DNA of 64,000 bases from positions 60,077,219 through 60,141,218 of the forward strand of contig CM068835.1 in assembly GCA_028554795.2 (NCBI GenBank), given 5' to 3'. The notes beneath the pieces were generated by a model. The model did not search any database, was not told the DNA's origin, and saw nothing but the letters and a program-made list of their open reading frames with translations. This stretch comes from Sinohyriopsis cumingii. Its lineage: Eukaryota; Mollusca; Bivalvia; Unionida; Unionidae. Below are positions 56,251 to 64,000 of the stretch, piece by piece. The position numbers and the translations under genes are program-made. Numbering within the stretch: position 1 is the stretch's first letter; every line of letters begins with the position of its first letter.

Positions 56251-56465
56251 CGCTCACGTACGTTTGTGTGAATAGTAGATTATGGGTTTGTTTATTGTTT
56301 CTTAGCGTATGTGGAGAGTATAGTTTGGGTTTTGTAACCGCTCACGTACGTTTGTGTGAATAGTAGATTATGGGTTTGTTTATTGTTTCTTAGCCTATGT
56401 GGAGAGTATAGTTTGGGTTTTGTAACCGCTCACGTACGATTGTGTGGATAGTAAATTATGGATTT
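56251..56465 (+). repeat. 88-bp tandem duplication in spacer of Polinton B
   Basis: Units beginning CGCTCACGTACGTTTGTGTG start at 56251, 56339 and 56427, a period of 88 bases; the third is partial and diverged. Element A has a single unit here. Confidence 0.8.
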
Positions 56466-56562
56466 TGTTTTAATGATTTGAGTGTGTAAATAGTAGATTT
56501 GGGGTTTGTTAAATGTTGCTTCACTTATGTGGATAGTAGATTATATGAAATGAGAAAGTAGG

Positions 56563-56667
56563 GGGATGTTTTCCTTCACGTCCGCGCGTTGTTTGGTTAT
56601 GATTTAGGTAATATCAATTTTATGTCTTGGGGGATGTTTTCCATCACGTCCGCGCTTTCACTATAAG
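56563..56667 (+). promoter_or_regulatory. Double promoter module B3
   Basis: Two GGGATGTTTTCC modules (from 56563 and 56631) flank the GGTTATGATTTAGG segment; TATAAG at 56662 is followed by the conserved leader up to ATG 56708. Confidence 0.75.
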
Positions 56668-56707
56668 AACCCACAGTATTCGTCGTTCAAACCATTCTAC
56701 AGAGAAG

Positions 56708-57082
56708 ATGGCTTCAAACGACCTCGATAAAATGCAAACATTGCAAGACGTCCTGGACAATTTGGGCATGATGGAACAAATGAGGCTAAACGAAGATCAC
56801 TATTCTTATAGCCCCCATCGAGTGAAGATGGAGATTAACAACTTAAGAAAAGTAAAGGAAATGATAAGTGCTGTGATGAAAGAAATAAAGGAGGAGAAGG
56901 AGGATGAAGAGGAAAGGATAAGGATAAGAGCATGGAATGAAAAAATTGAAAAAGAAGAAGAAAATGAGAAGAGGAAGAAAGAAGAGGAGGAGAAGAAGAA
57001 AGAAGAGAGAAAAAAAGGAAGAAAAGAAAGAAAAGAAGAGAAAGAGTGTAGGAGAGAAAATAAGAAGTTGGTGGAGAAATAG
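56708..57082 (+). CDS. Small charged helical protein, right-end gene 3 (element B)
   Basis: The frame encodes 124 residues from ATG 56708. The N-terminus (MASNDLDKMQTLQDVLDNLG) and EDHYSYSPHRVKMEINNLRK are shared with A and C; the Lys/Glu-rich helix is longer than in A. The start is fixed by conservation of the leader and N-terminus. The stem-loop at 57111 lies in the terminal repeat. No domain was recognised. Confidence 0.72.
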   Translation: MASNDLDKMQTLQDVLDNLGMMEQMRLNEDHYSYSPHRVKMEINNLRKVKEMISAVMKEIKEEKEDEEERIRIRAWNEKIEKEEENEKRKKEEEEKKKEERKKGRKERKEEKECRRENKKLVEK

Positions 57083-57101
57083 AAGAAATTAGAAGCAGAA
57101 G

Positions 57102-57420
57102 AAACCCAAAGGCCCTTTTCAGGGCCACTCATAGGTCTCGAAAAGAGAATGACTTTCCATTGCCTACCCTTTTTTTCTTTTAAAAAAATAGGGTCCCATT
57201 CCATTTCCCCTTGAGGCTCAACAGGCCCAAACGTCTTTTTCTTCCAATGTTAAATTCCATTGAGGCTAAATTTGCCCAGGGTTTTTTGCCCATGTTAAAC
57301 TTCCATTGAGGCTAAACTTGCCCAGGGTGGTTAATGTTAAATTTCCATTGAGGCTAAACTTGCCCAGGGGGGTCTGTAATGCTAATTCCCATTGAGGCTA
57401 AACTAACCCCATTCACTACT
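57102..57420 (+). repeat. Right terminal inverted repeat of Polinton B
   Basis: It pairs with 38900-39222 and ends ATTCACTACT. It contains the stem-loop signal and four related subterminal units built on CCATTGAGGCTAAACTTGCC. Confidence 0.93.
57111..57126 (+). terminator. Histone-type 3' stem-loop in right repeat, copy B5
   Basis: CCCAAA precedes GGCCCT-TTTC-AGGGCC, with AAAAGAG at 57141-57147, 14 bases beyond. It is the mirror image of copy B1 in the left repeat. Confidence 0.87.
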
Positions 57421-57426
57421 GTCGTA
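57421..57426. repeat. Target-site duplication, right (Polinton B)
   Basis: GTCGTA directly follows the ACTACT end and matches the left copy exactly. Confidence 0.92.
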
Positions 57427-57709
57427 TAGCTCAAAAAAATATTTCTGTATTCAAATTACCCACAAAGAGACTTCCAGAAAATAATTTAGAAATACTGCCT
57501 ACCTTTTAATAGTCAAATTTAAAACTTTCACGTCTAAAGGCCCGGAAGAGAAAATAGTTGTCTTCATCACAGACTTATTTGAGTCTATCACAGAAAGTTT
57601 TTAAAACAGTGCCAAAGTAAAAGATCAAGATCTCTTAAGACTATCGATCACACACATATATGTACATCTTGAAAGTATTGGAGAAAAGTGATGTGCACTT
57701 GAAATATCC

Positions 57710-57754
<45 letters not shown>

Positions 57755-58139
57755 TAAGAGATTTCTAGTGGTAGATTTCTAGAATGCGTCTTTTGTAAAG
57801 TAATTTAATCTTATGATTTTCATTTTAACATTTGGAAGCTGAATTTTCATCTAATCTCTCTTTTTATTGAATCTGAAAAGACCTCACGCAGATTTCTAAT
57901 ACTTGTTCAGAGAAAGAATAAGAAACGCAAGGACAGAGCAGAGATGTTATCTACCTACAATACTGGGAAATATTTACTGTTGATACAAGATTTATATAAT
58001 AAATATATAAGAATTGGACATATTTCCCTTGTGTATGTGTTGATTGTTCTCCGTATTTTGACATATGGAAGTTGGATTTTCATCACCTTAAACTGTTATT
58101 TCTACTCTGTTGTCTTTATTTACCATGCCATTGTGTAAA
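57427..58139. other. Flank between Polinton B and relic D
   Basis: AT-rich sequence with a (CA)n run at about 57714-57752. A 30-base stretch at 57603-57632 also occurs, with one mismatch, in the left flank of B (38446-38475). No gene was seen. Confidence 0.5.
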
Positions 58140-59095
58140 TTTCATCTGTGTATACATCTTAGGAGAAGAGGAAGAAGATATTTTACTTTGGTTTACAAAA
58201 AAGGACATCGTCGTAACACCATTATGATTGACATTACTCAAAAGTTATTTCAAGCACGGAACGTGCATTGCGTCATCAGTCATACTGGCCATTATGTGTT
58301 GTTCTGCAACAATGCAAGATATAAATGAATTTCCGACTGTATTTACACACGGAATTAAGACCTAACACTTTTTTTAAAAAATTTTGGGGATAGGGGGTCG
58401 TAAAAATGTATTTCACTATTTTGTTCCAGTCATTTACACGTGATCTTCCTCGATTTAATTTGTTTTAAAACAAAAGTATAAAAACATCGTTACTTCTTGA
58501 TTTTCTGACAGTATTTTAACATGACGTTCTTTCAATGTGAACCTGTGTCAAAATGATTTGTTGCCTGTACACAATCAGTCGCGAAAAAAAAATGCACAAG
58601 TGCATTCACATTTGTTAGAAGCCCGTCGGAAAAAAAATTCTTTTGCGATGTTTTGTTTTGACATGTCAATTACTACAAGTCATTTTTTGCATCCTTCATC
58701 AAAGAACGTGTTTTTGAAAAACATAAAGTGGATTTAATACAATTAGTTGTATTACCGATATTCAAGCCCCCAAAAGCCTATCTGAAACCAAACCAAATTA
58801 TGTTGAAGGGAGGTGGAAGTGGAAATTTTTCCGGGGTGGGGTGGGGGTGGCAGACATGTAGTGATCATCTATTAAATTTCACGGATATAGGCCAAAACAT
58901 GTTTAGAGGTGAAATGGGGAGGAGCAAGTTCCCCCTTCCCTTGACTCTATGTGCGGGTGTCCATACTTGGATGTGTCTTCAATCGTTTGTTTCTACAATA
59001 GCATCCTAATGCCGAAGCAAAACAAACTCCTAGCTCCAAATAAGAGAGTAGCAATGGAGTTCACTTCATACTCTATATTTCTTAACAAGAAATTC

Positions 59096-59303
59096 CACTG
59101 CCATCTCACCTCTGTCTGCGTGGGTTCGAGTCTCGGATTCAGCCAATGTGGGTATGTGAGAAAGCTTGCTAGTAGCTTCTCGTGGGTCGGTGGTTCGTTC
59201 CGGGGTTTTCCCAGGTTCTTCTTCCACCATTAATACTGGCCGCCAAGTATAGCCTATCGTGTGCTGAAAAATGGCGTTAAACCCTACAACAACAACAACA
59301 ACC
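59096..59303 (+). mobile_element. SINE, CAA-tail family, 5'-truncated
   Basis: It starts at CACTGCCATCTCACCTCTGT without the A-box head, keeps the B box GGGTTCGAGTCTCGG, the body and GGCGTTAAACCC, and ends in (CAA)n. It lies inside relic D. Confidence 0.85.
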
Positions 59304-59355
59304 AGAATAAAACGACCCATCCAAGAAAGAGGTTATGTAGCTAGAACAACCACGT

Positions 59356-59611
59356 AGTCAGTGCTTGATTAAGGTCTTCCATGGCCCTACGCACTGAAAA
59401 TATTAAGGTGCCCCCCCCCCCACCAAAAAAAAAATGTGAAACTCAACCAACAATATTAAAAGCCTAAAAAAAATCGTACATGCAGATCGAAATAGTCACA
59501 TATGACTGATTCAATTTTATAATCAGTTAATTTGAATTTTTCTGGTGCCCTTGTTGGGCTTGTGCAATAAGCACGTGCTCAGTGTGCTTAATGGGTAATC
59601 CGGCCCTGTTT
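59356..59611. mobile_element. hAT-like MITE, degraded
   Basis: It starts CAGTGCTTGATTAAGG and ends GGGTAATCCGGCCCTG, resembling the CAGGGCCGGATTA-type ends. No matching 8-bp duplication was found. Confidence 0.5.
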
Positions 59612-59754
59612 CTAGTTATAATATTTCACAAACAAACTGAACAAATAAATAGTATGAACTCTTGTGTACATGTGCTCAAAGAGATTTAACTCCAACATTT
59701 ATGGAAAGTTACGGAACTATTGAGATAATCAAAGACGGTGAACTACATCAGATC

Positions 59755-59848
59755 TGTTGCTTGAAAACATAGACTGACCCATTCAAATATGACGACAGTG
59801 TTGCTTGAAAACATAGACTGACCCATTCAAATATGACGACAGTGTTGC
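59755..59848 (+). repeat. 44-bp tandem duplication
   Basis: TGTTGCTTGAAAACATAGAC and the following 24 bases repeat exactly at 59799, with the start of a third copy at 59843. Confidence 0.85.
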
Positions 59849-60854
59849 TAAAGAAGCATCCGTTTGATTAGAAAAGCCAACAAGTTGACAGTGTTTTAGG
59901 ATCCCATGACGACAATCAATGAATGAAATGACCAAATCTTGTGCATTTTTAAAAAATATCCTTCTGTTTTAAAAATTGGGGGGGGGGGCTGCCTACCGAT
60001 GTATTAAACATTTGTATCGTGCAGACAAACTCAAAAGTCTACATCTGCAAGACCAAGTGACGTACACGTTACACAAAACTATTCGATGAGACGTTTAAAG
60101 ATGTCAAACGTATGTAGCAGAAATCGATCATCAATCGAAAAGCAGTTTAATCCATTTTTCATTTAGCTTCATACAGCTGAGGTTACAAATATTTTGTTTG
60201 TGTCATTGTTTTATTTTAAAAATCGGTTTGGGTGGTTCCTTTTTGTCTTCTAAAACAAGTTCCGAGGTAGTGCGAGCTTTAACAGCTGTCTTGAGACAAG
60301 TGGTCGACAACCTCTACGAAGACAAACAAACAAAGGCACCAAATTTCTCAACCAAGCTATTAAAAAAGAATTGAGATTAAAAAATTATATTCATATTTTA
60401 TACCACTGAAACACAAGAAATGAAAACCAGTGTCGTGGAACGTTTTCAAAAAACAGGGAAAGAACGCAAGTGGAAATATTACACACATCAGCATACTCTT
60501 TAATGCATCGAAGTGTTACCGCATCTGGTCAATCGTAATTGACACCTCAAAACGAAATAACCATGTTTGATCGATTGTTTAAAATGCCAAAACCCAGAAA
60601 AAAAAAGGTAAGAAATGTTAAACAATAGAGACTGGGTTCGCATTGAAGAAAGAAAAAACGCTTCTGGCAAAGACTATTTACCCAAATGGCTGACAGAATT
60701 TTTTTTTTTGGTGTTTTTTTTTGTTTGTTTGTTTGTCACATGACAAGTGTGTACGTAATCCCCGTCTATAAATCAGAAGATATGAAAGGAGAAATGTTGA
60801 AACGAACTTTTTACTTACCCGATTTACGAGTGCCTAAGAAAAAATTATACTGGC

Positions 60855-61110
60855 CATTATGACACCAAACAAAGAGTGTATCAAAGGGACTGGCGTTCTT
60901 TCTTTTGATTGCCAACTGACATTATGACCCCAAACAAAGAGTCCATCAAAGGGACTGGCGTTCTTTCTTTTACTTGCCAACTGACATTATGACACCAAAC
61001 AAAGAGTCTATCAAAGGGACTGGCGTTCCTTTTTTTTTTTTTGATTGCCAACTGACATTATGCCCCCAAAGAGTCCATCAAAGGGAATGGCGTTCTTTAT
61101 TTTAATTGCC
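60855..61110 (+). repeat. Tandem repeat, four units of 65-71 bp
   Basis: Units beginning CATTATGACACCAAACAAAG start at 60855, 60920, 60985 and 61056. They share ATCAAAGGGACTGGCGTTCT and TTGCCAACTGA. The array abuts the integrase piece of relic D and may have grown from its last part. Confidence 0.85.
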
Positions 61111-61139
61111 AACTGTTGAAACCATCTCAGATATTCTTC

Positions 61140-62700
61140 AGTGGTAAAATAATGTTCAAATTAGCTGCTATGGTGCACATACTGGATGTCAGCTTGGCAC
61201 CATTTTGTTTTAGGACAAAGTAAACAACGTTAAGTGGGGCCCGAGTGGCCATGTGGTCGAAATCGCTCACCGTTACATATCACTGCCATCTCACCTCTGT
61301 CTGTGTGGGTTCGAGTCTCGGATTCGGCCAATGTGGGTATGTGAGAAAGCTTGCCAGTAGTTTCTCGTGAGTCGGTGATTCTTTCAAGGGTATTCCCCTG
61401 AGTTCTTCCTCCACCATTAATACTGGCCGCCATGTATAGCCTATCTTGTGCTGAAAAATGGCGTTAAACCCTACAACAACAACAACAGCAACGTTAAGTC
61501 TTTTGGTGAAAACTCCATGATATAACTATCATCCATTCAGAAGTAGTGACAAGATTTTTAAAACAGTTGTTATGGCAACAATGTTGGATGTACAACTGGC
61601 ACCAGTTTCTTTTAGGACGAACTAGGTATCATAATAAATCTATTAGTATAAAAGAAAAACTGTGGTGATATAGTCATCCATTTTGATGGAGTAGAGGAAG
61701 CAATATTTTCAAGGTATGACTTTCCAGTTACGATGAGCAACAATAACAAGGGTTTCAAGATGGCTGCTCTGGTGGCCATATTGGACGTCAGATCGAGTCT
61801 GTTTTCGTTTAGGACCAACAAGACATCATAAGAAGAATCTTTTAGTGAAACTCAATGTTTATACGACCATCAGTTCAGGAGGAGTAGCAATAATAAACAA
61901 ACAAGATTTTCAAGCTGACTGATGTATTGACCATATTGGACATCAGATCTCACCATTTTCACCAACAGATCATAAGAAGTCTTAAGTCAAAACCATCATG
62001 TTGATATGACCATCCATTTAGGAGGCTTAGTGATAACAAAATTTTCAAGATAGCTACTGTGTGGTGCCCATATTAGATATCTGATAGATACTATATTCAT
62101 TTAATACCAGCAGGACCTCAAAGGCAGTCTTCTAGTGAAAACTCCACACAAATATGTCTTTCTGTTACGGTAGAGTTGCGATAAGATTTTTAAGATGACT
62201 GCCATGGTGGCCATATTGGATGTCAGATCGGCTCTATTTGTATTTAGGACCAACTAGACCTCATAAAAAGTGTCTAAGTGAAAACCCAATGTTGACATGA
62301 CCATCCATTCAGGATTTTCAAAGTGCGGGTTATATTGGATATCAGATCATCCCATATTCATACGACTAACTAGGCCTTTTACTGAAAACCATATGCTGAT
62401 ATGTCCATCCACGTAGAAGTAATGATAACCAAATTTTCAAGATGGCTGATGTGGTGACCATATCGGATGACGGGTCAGTACCGCTCTCATTTAAGACCAA
62501 CAATATCGGATGACGGGTCAGTACCGCTCTCATTTAAGACCAACACAACATCATAATAAGTATTTTAGTGAAAAACGTGTTTGGATATGACCATCCATTC
62601 AGGAGGTGTACCGAAGAAATGATTTTCAAGATTACTGCCATGGTGGTCATATTGGATATCCGAGCAGCACCATTTATTTAGGACCAACTATGTGATGTTC
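61140..62700 (+). repeat. Degenerate satellite-like array, about 9 units
   Basis: Units of roughly 120-190 bases share CATATTGGATGTCAGATC, CATTTAGGACCAACTAGAC and ATGACCATCCATTCAGGAGG. Unit marks fall near 61170, 61571, 61762, 61925, 62058, 62205, 62328, 62450 and 62645. A SINE interrupts the array at 61236-61499. A local 42-bp duplication lies at about 62460-62545. Confidence 0.75.
61236..61488 (+). mobile_element. tRNA-derived SINE, CAA-tail family, full length
   Basis: GGGGCCCGAGTGGCCATGTG head, B box GGGTTCGAGTCTCGG, body and (CAA)n tail. The exact 11-bp duplication CAACGTTAAGT lies at 61225-61235 and 61489-61499. Confidence 0.92.
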
Positions 62701-63212
62701 GTCCATCGGTGTCGATGAGGACCATTTAATGTCATCGATTCACTGGGGATGGGTCTGGAGATGGCTGATCAGTCCGATCCGGGCCCGGAAGAGTCTGTTG
62801 CAGTGAGGACATGGGTGTGCAGGTTTCTGGCCGGGAGTTGCGGAACTGATGTTCCTGGATTTGCGCAGATCACGTTTTCAGTTGCGTCCACCAGTCTTTT
62901 CTGCTCAAAGGCTTCCGCACAAGCGTTGACTTGACTGCGTCAAGCAGATCGGTTATCAGCGAGACTCTCCCAGCTATCAGGATCAATGCCTAGGTTCTTC
63001 AGCGAAGCCTTGAGGGTGTCCTTGTATCTCTTTTTGTGACCACCGTGAGACCTTTTGCCTTGTTGTAGCTCTCCATAAAAGACCTTCTTAGGTAGGCGTT
63101 CTACCGGCATGCGGACAACATGGCCAGCCCATCGGAGTTGTGCCTTGCACAGCATGGTGTGGATGCTAGTCATGCCGGCCTTAGTGAGCACCTCTGTGTT
63201 TGGTACCTTGTC
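62701..63212 (-). mobile_element. LINE 3' fragment, cut by Polinton C
   Basis: On the minus strand it encodes VPNTEVLTKAG, QLRWAGHVVRMPVERLPKK, FYGELQQGKRSHGG and IDPDSWESLADNRSA, the region after the reverse transcriptase in a common invertebrate LINE. In another frame near 62740-62815 lies a C-terminal zinc finger, CPHCNRLFRARIGLISHLQT. The frame change marks a dead copy. The fragment stops at 63212 exactly where Polinton C begins. It is the same family as 26490-27600. Confidence 0.87.
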
Positions 63213-63550
63213 AGTAGTATATGGGGATCTTATAGGGTCAATGGGACTTATCATTACAAATACCCTTGGGAACATATAGGGTCTATGTAAATTTAACATG
63301 GAGAAAAATCGTGGGAACATATAGGGTCTATGGGAATTAACATGGCCAAAAACCTATGGGACTGTATAGGGTCTATGTATAGTTAACATGGCCAAAAACC
63401 CTTGGGACTGTATAGGGTCTATGTAAAATTGAAACAGGGAGGGTCTCTATTTTTAAAAAATAAAAAAATAAAATAAAAAAAGGGGTAGGCAATTCAAAGA
63501 CTATCTCTTTTCGAGAAATATGGCTGGCCCTGAAAAGGGCCTTTGGGTTT
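63213..63550 (-). repeat. Terminal inverted repeat of Polinton C
   Basis: It contains four units of the type GGGAACATATAGGGTCTATG or GGGACTGTATAGGGTCTATG, each followed by a TTAACATG-type block. It shares end bases with B (AGTAGT-ATGGGG) and unit sequence with A (CTATATGTTCCCACGATTTT on the minus strand). Confidence 0.82.
63526..63541 (-). terminator. Histone-type 3' stem-loop, copy C1
   Basis: On the minus strand GGCCCT-TTTC-AGGGCC with CCCAAA before it and AAAAGAG about 14 bases after it (63506-63512). It lies 22 bases after the stop of the gene at 63564. Confidence 0.85.
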
Positions 63551-63563
63551 TCTTCTTCTTCTT

Positions 63564-63953
63564 CTAATTTCTTCTTTTCCTCCACCAAGTTCTTATTTTA
63601 TCTCCTACACTCTTCTTCTCTTTCTTTTTTTTCTTCTCCTCCTCTTCTTTCTTCTTCTTCTCTTCCTCCTCTTCTTTCTTCCTCTTTTCATTTTCTTCTT
63701 CTTTTTCAATTTTTTCGTTCCAATTGCGTATTCTTATTCTTTCCTCTTCATCCTCCTTCTCCTCCTTGATCTCTTTCATGACACCACTAATCTTGTCCTT
63801 TGCTTTCCTTAAGTTATTAATTTCCATCTTCACACGATGGGGACTATAGGAATAATGGTCTTCAACCAGTCTTAATAGCATCTGTTCCATTATTCCTAAG
63901 TTGTCTAAAACGTCTTGCAAGGTTTGTATTTTGTCTATTTGGTTTGACGCCAT
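63564..63953 (-). CDS. Small charged helical protein, right-end gene 3 (element C)
   Basis: The frame encodes 129 residues from ATG 63953 on the minus strand. The N-terminus MASNQIDKIQTLQDVLDNLG and EDHYSYSPHRVKMEINNLRK match the A and B copies, followed by a long Lys/Glu helix. The leader (GTTCAAACCATTCTGCAAAG on minus) is conserved too. The promoter lies mostly outside the window. Confidence 0.72.
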   Translation of the reverse strand: MASNQIDKIQTLQDVLDNLGIMEQMLLRLVEDHYSYSPHRVKMEINNLRKAKDKISGVMKEIKEEKEDEEERIRIRNWNEKIEKEEENEKRKKEEEEEKKKKEEEEKKKKKEKKSVGDKIRTWWRKRRN

Positions 63954-64000
63954 CTTCTTTTTATTCTTTGCAGAATGGTTTGAACAACGAACACTGTGGG

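Larger units (their letters stand above)
38900..57420 (+). mobile_element. Polinton/Maverick element B, both ends present
   Basis: An 18.5-kb element bounded by inverted repeats of about 320 bp beginning AGTAGTGAATGGGG, with an exact 6-bp target duplication GTCGTA on each side. It contains the core Polinton set (type B polymerase, integrase, packaging ATPase, protease, capsid) plus accessory genes. The two inverted repeats differ at only a few positions by eye, so the insertion is recent. Several core genes are not single open frames; I estimate roughly half a dozen breaks, so it is a recent but inactive copy. Confidence 0.96.
58140..60860 (+). mobile_element. Polinton relic D, old and heavily decayed
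   Basis: Scattered pieces match Polinton B in the same order and strand: packaging ATPase (about 58150-58325), the gene after the ATPase (about 58520-58830) and integrase (about 60000-60860). Divergence is high with many breaks, so it is far older than A-C. A SINE (59096) and a hAT-like element (59356) lie between the pieces. Terminal repeats were not found. Confidence 0.8.
63213..64000 (-). mobile_element. Polinton element C, one end only
   Basis: The end AGTAGTATATGGGG at 63213, a subterminal repeat region, the histone-type stem-loop and right-end gene 3 identify this as the right end of a third Polinton, oriented on the minus strand and running out of the window. It inserted into the LINE fragment 62701-63212; CTTGTC (63207-63212) is the candidate target duplication. 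The visible part looks whole. Confidence 0.9.

Noticed and set aside
59066-59320. Minus-strand frames with GRFILVVVVVVGFNAIFQHT-like text (also 24200-24400 and 61230-61433)
   Set aside because: They are the reverse strand of the CAA-tail SINE family and recur with each copy.
60855-61110. CRISPR-like array
   Set aside because: The whole 65-base unit repeats without unique spacers, the sequence is eukaryotic, and no cas genes are present.

Overview
The window is animal nuclear DNA, most likely from a mollusc or another lophotrochozoan. The basis is one spliced host gene (a Rab39-type GTPase with a 7.7-kb intron), tRNA-derived SINEs with CA or CAA tails, LINE relics, hAT-type MITEs and several Polinton (Maverick) elements. 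The taxon is inferred from repeat style only; no species marker was found. Host DNA is AT-rich. The Polinton DNA is more balanced in base composition.

Layout. 1-4433: right part of Polinton A, cut by the window edge. 4434-23500: intergenic DNA with SINEs, three hAT-like MITEs and an unassigned coding-like block (about 7.6-11.6 kb). 23509-31856: Rab39-like gene on the minus strand, two coding exons, with LINE and SINE copies in its intron. 31857-38893: intergenic DNA with a Jockey-like LINE relic. 38900-57420: Polinton B, both ends present, with inverted repeats of about 320 bp and a 6-bp target duplication (GTCGTA). It looks recent but has roughly half a dozen breaks. 57427-62700: an old, decayed Polinton relic (D), SINEs, a MITE and tandem repeats. 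62701-63212: LINE 3' fragment, interrupted at 63213 by Polinton C, which runs out of the window on the minus strand.

Polinton B carries the usual set: protein-primed type B DNA polymerase, packaging ATPase, adenain-like protease, integrase with chromodomain, capsid protein, a pX-like basic membrane-active protein and other small virion-type proteins. It also carries accessory genes: a BIR (IAP-like) protein, a duplicated small family with an LP-x-EL-x-x-x-IY motif, a CCHC zinc-knuckle protein, and a membrane-tail protein with a possible PP1-docking motif.

The most striking observation is a match to the animal replication-dependent histone mRNA 3' stem-loop (6-bp stem, TTTC loop) placed just after the short genes at the ends of the Polintons. 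There are nine copies in the window, each followed 13-17 bases later by a purine-rich stretch like the histone downstream element. The core block ending with the protease instead has AATAAA signals. Three right-end genes in A and in B also share a repeated promoter module (GGGATGTTTTCC...CACGTCCGCGC, then TATA). Two 3'-end classes within one virus-like element would suggest that its terminal genes are tied to S phase or to the host histone-processing machinery.
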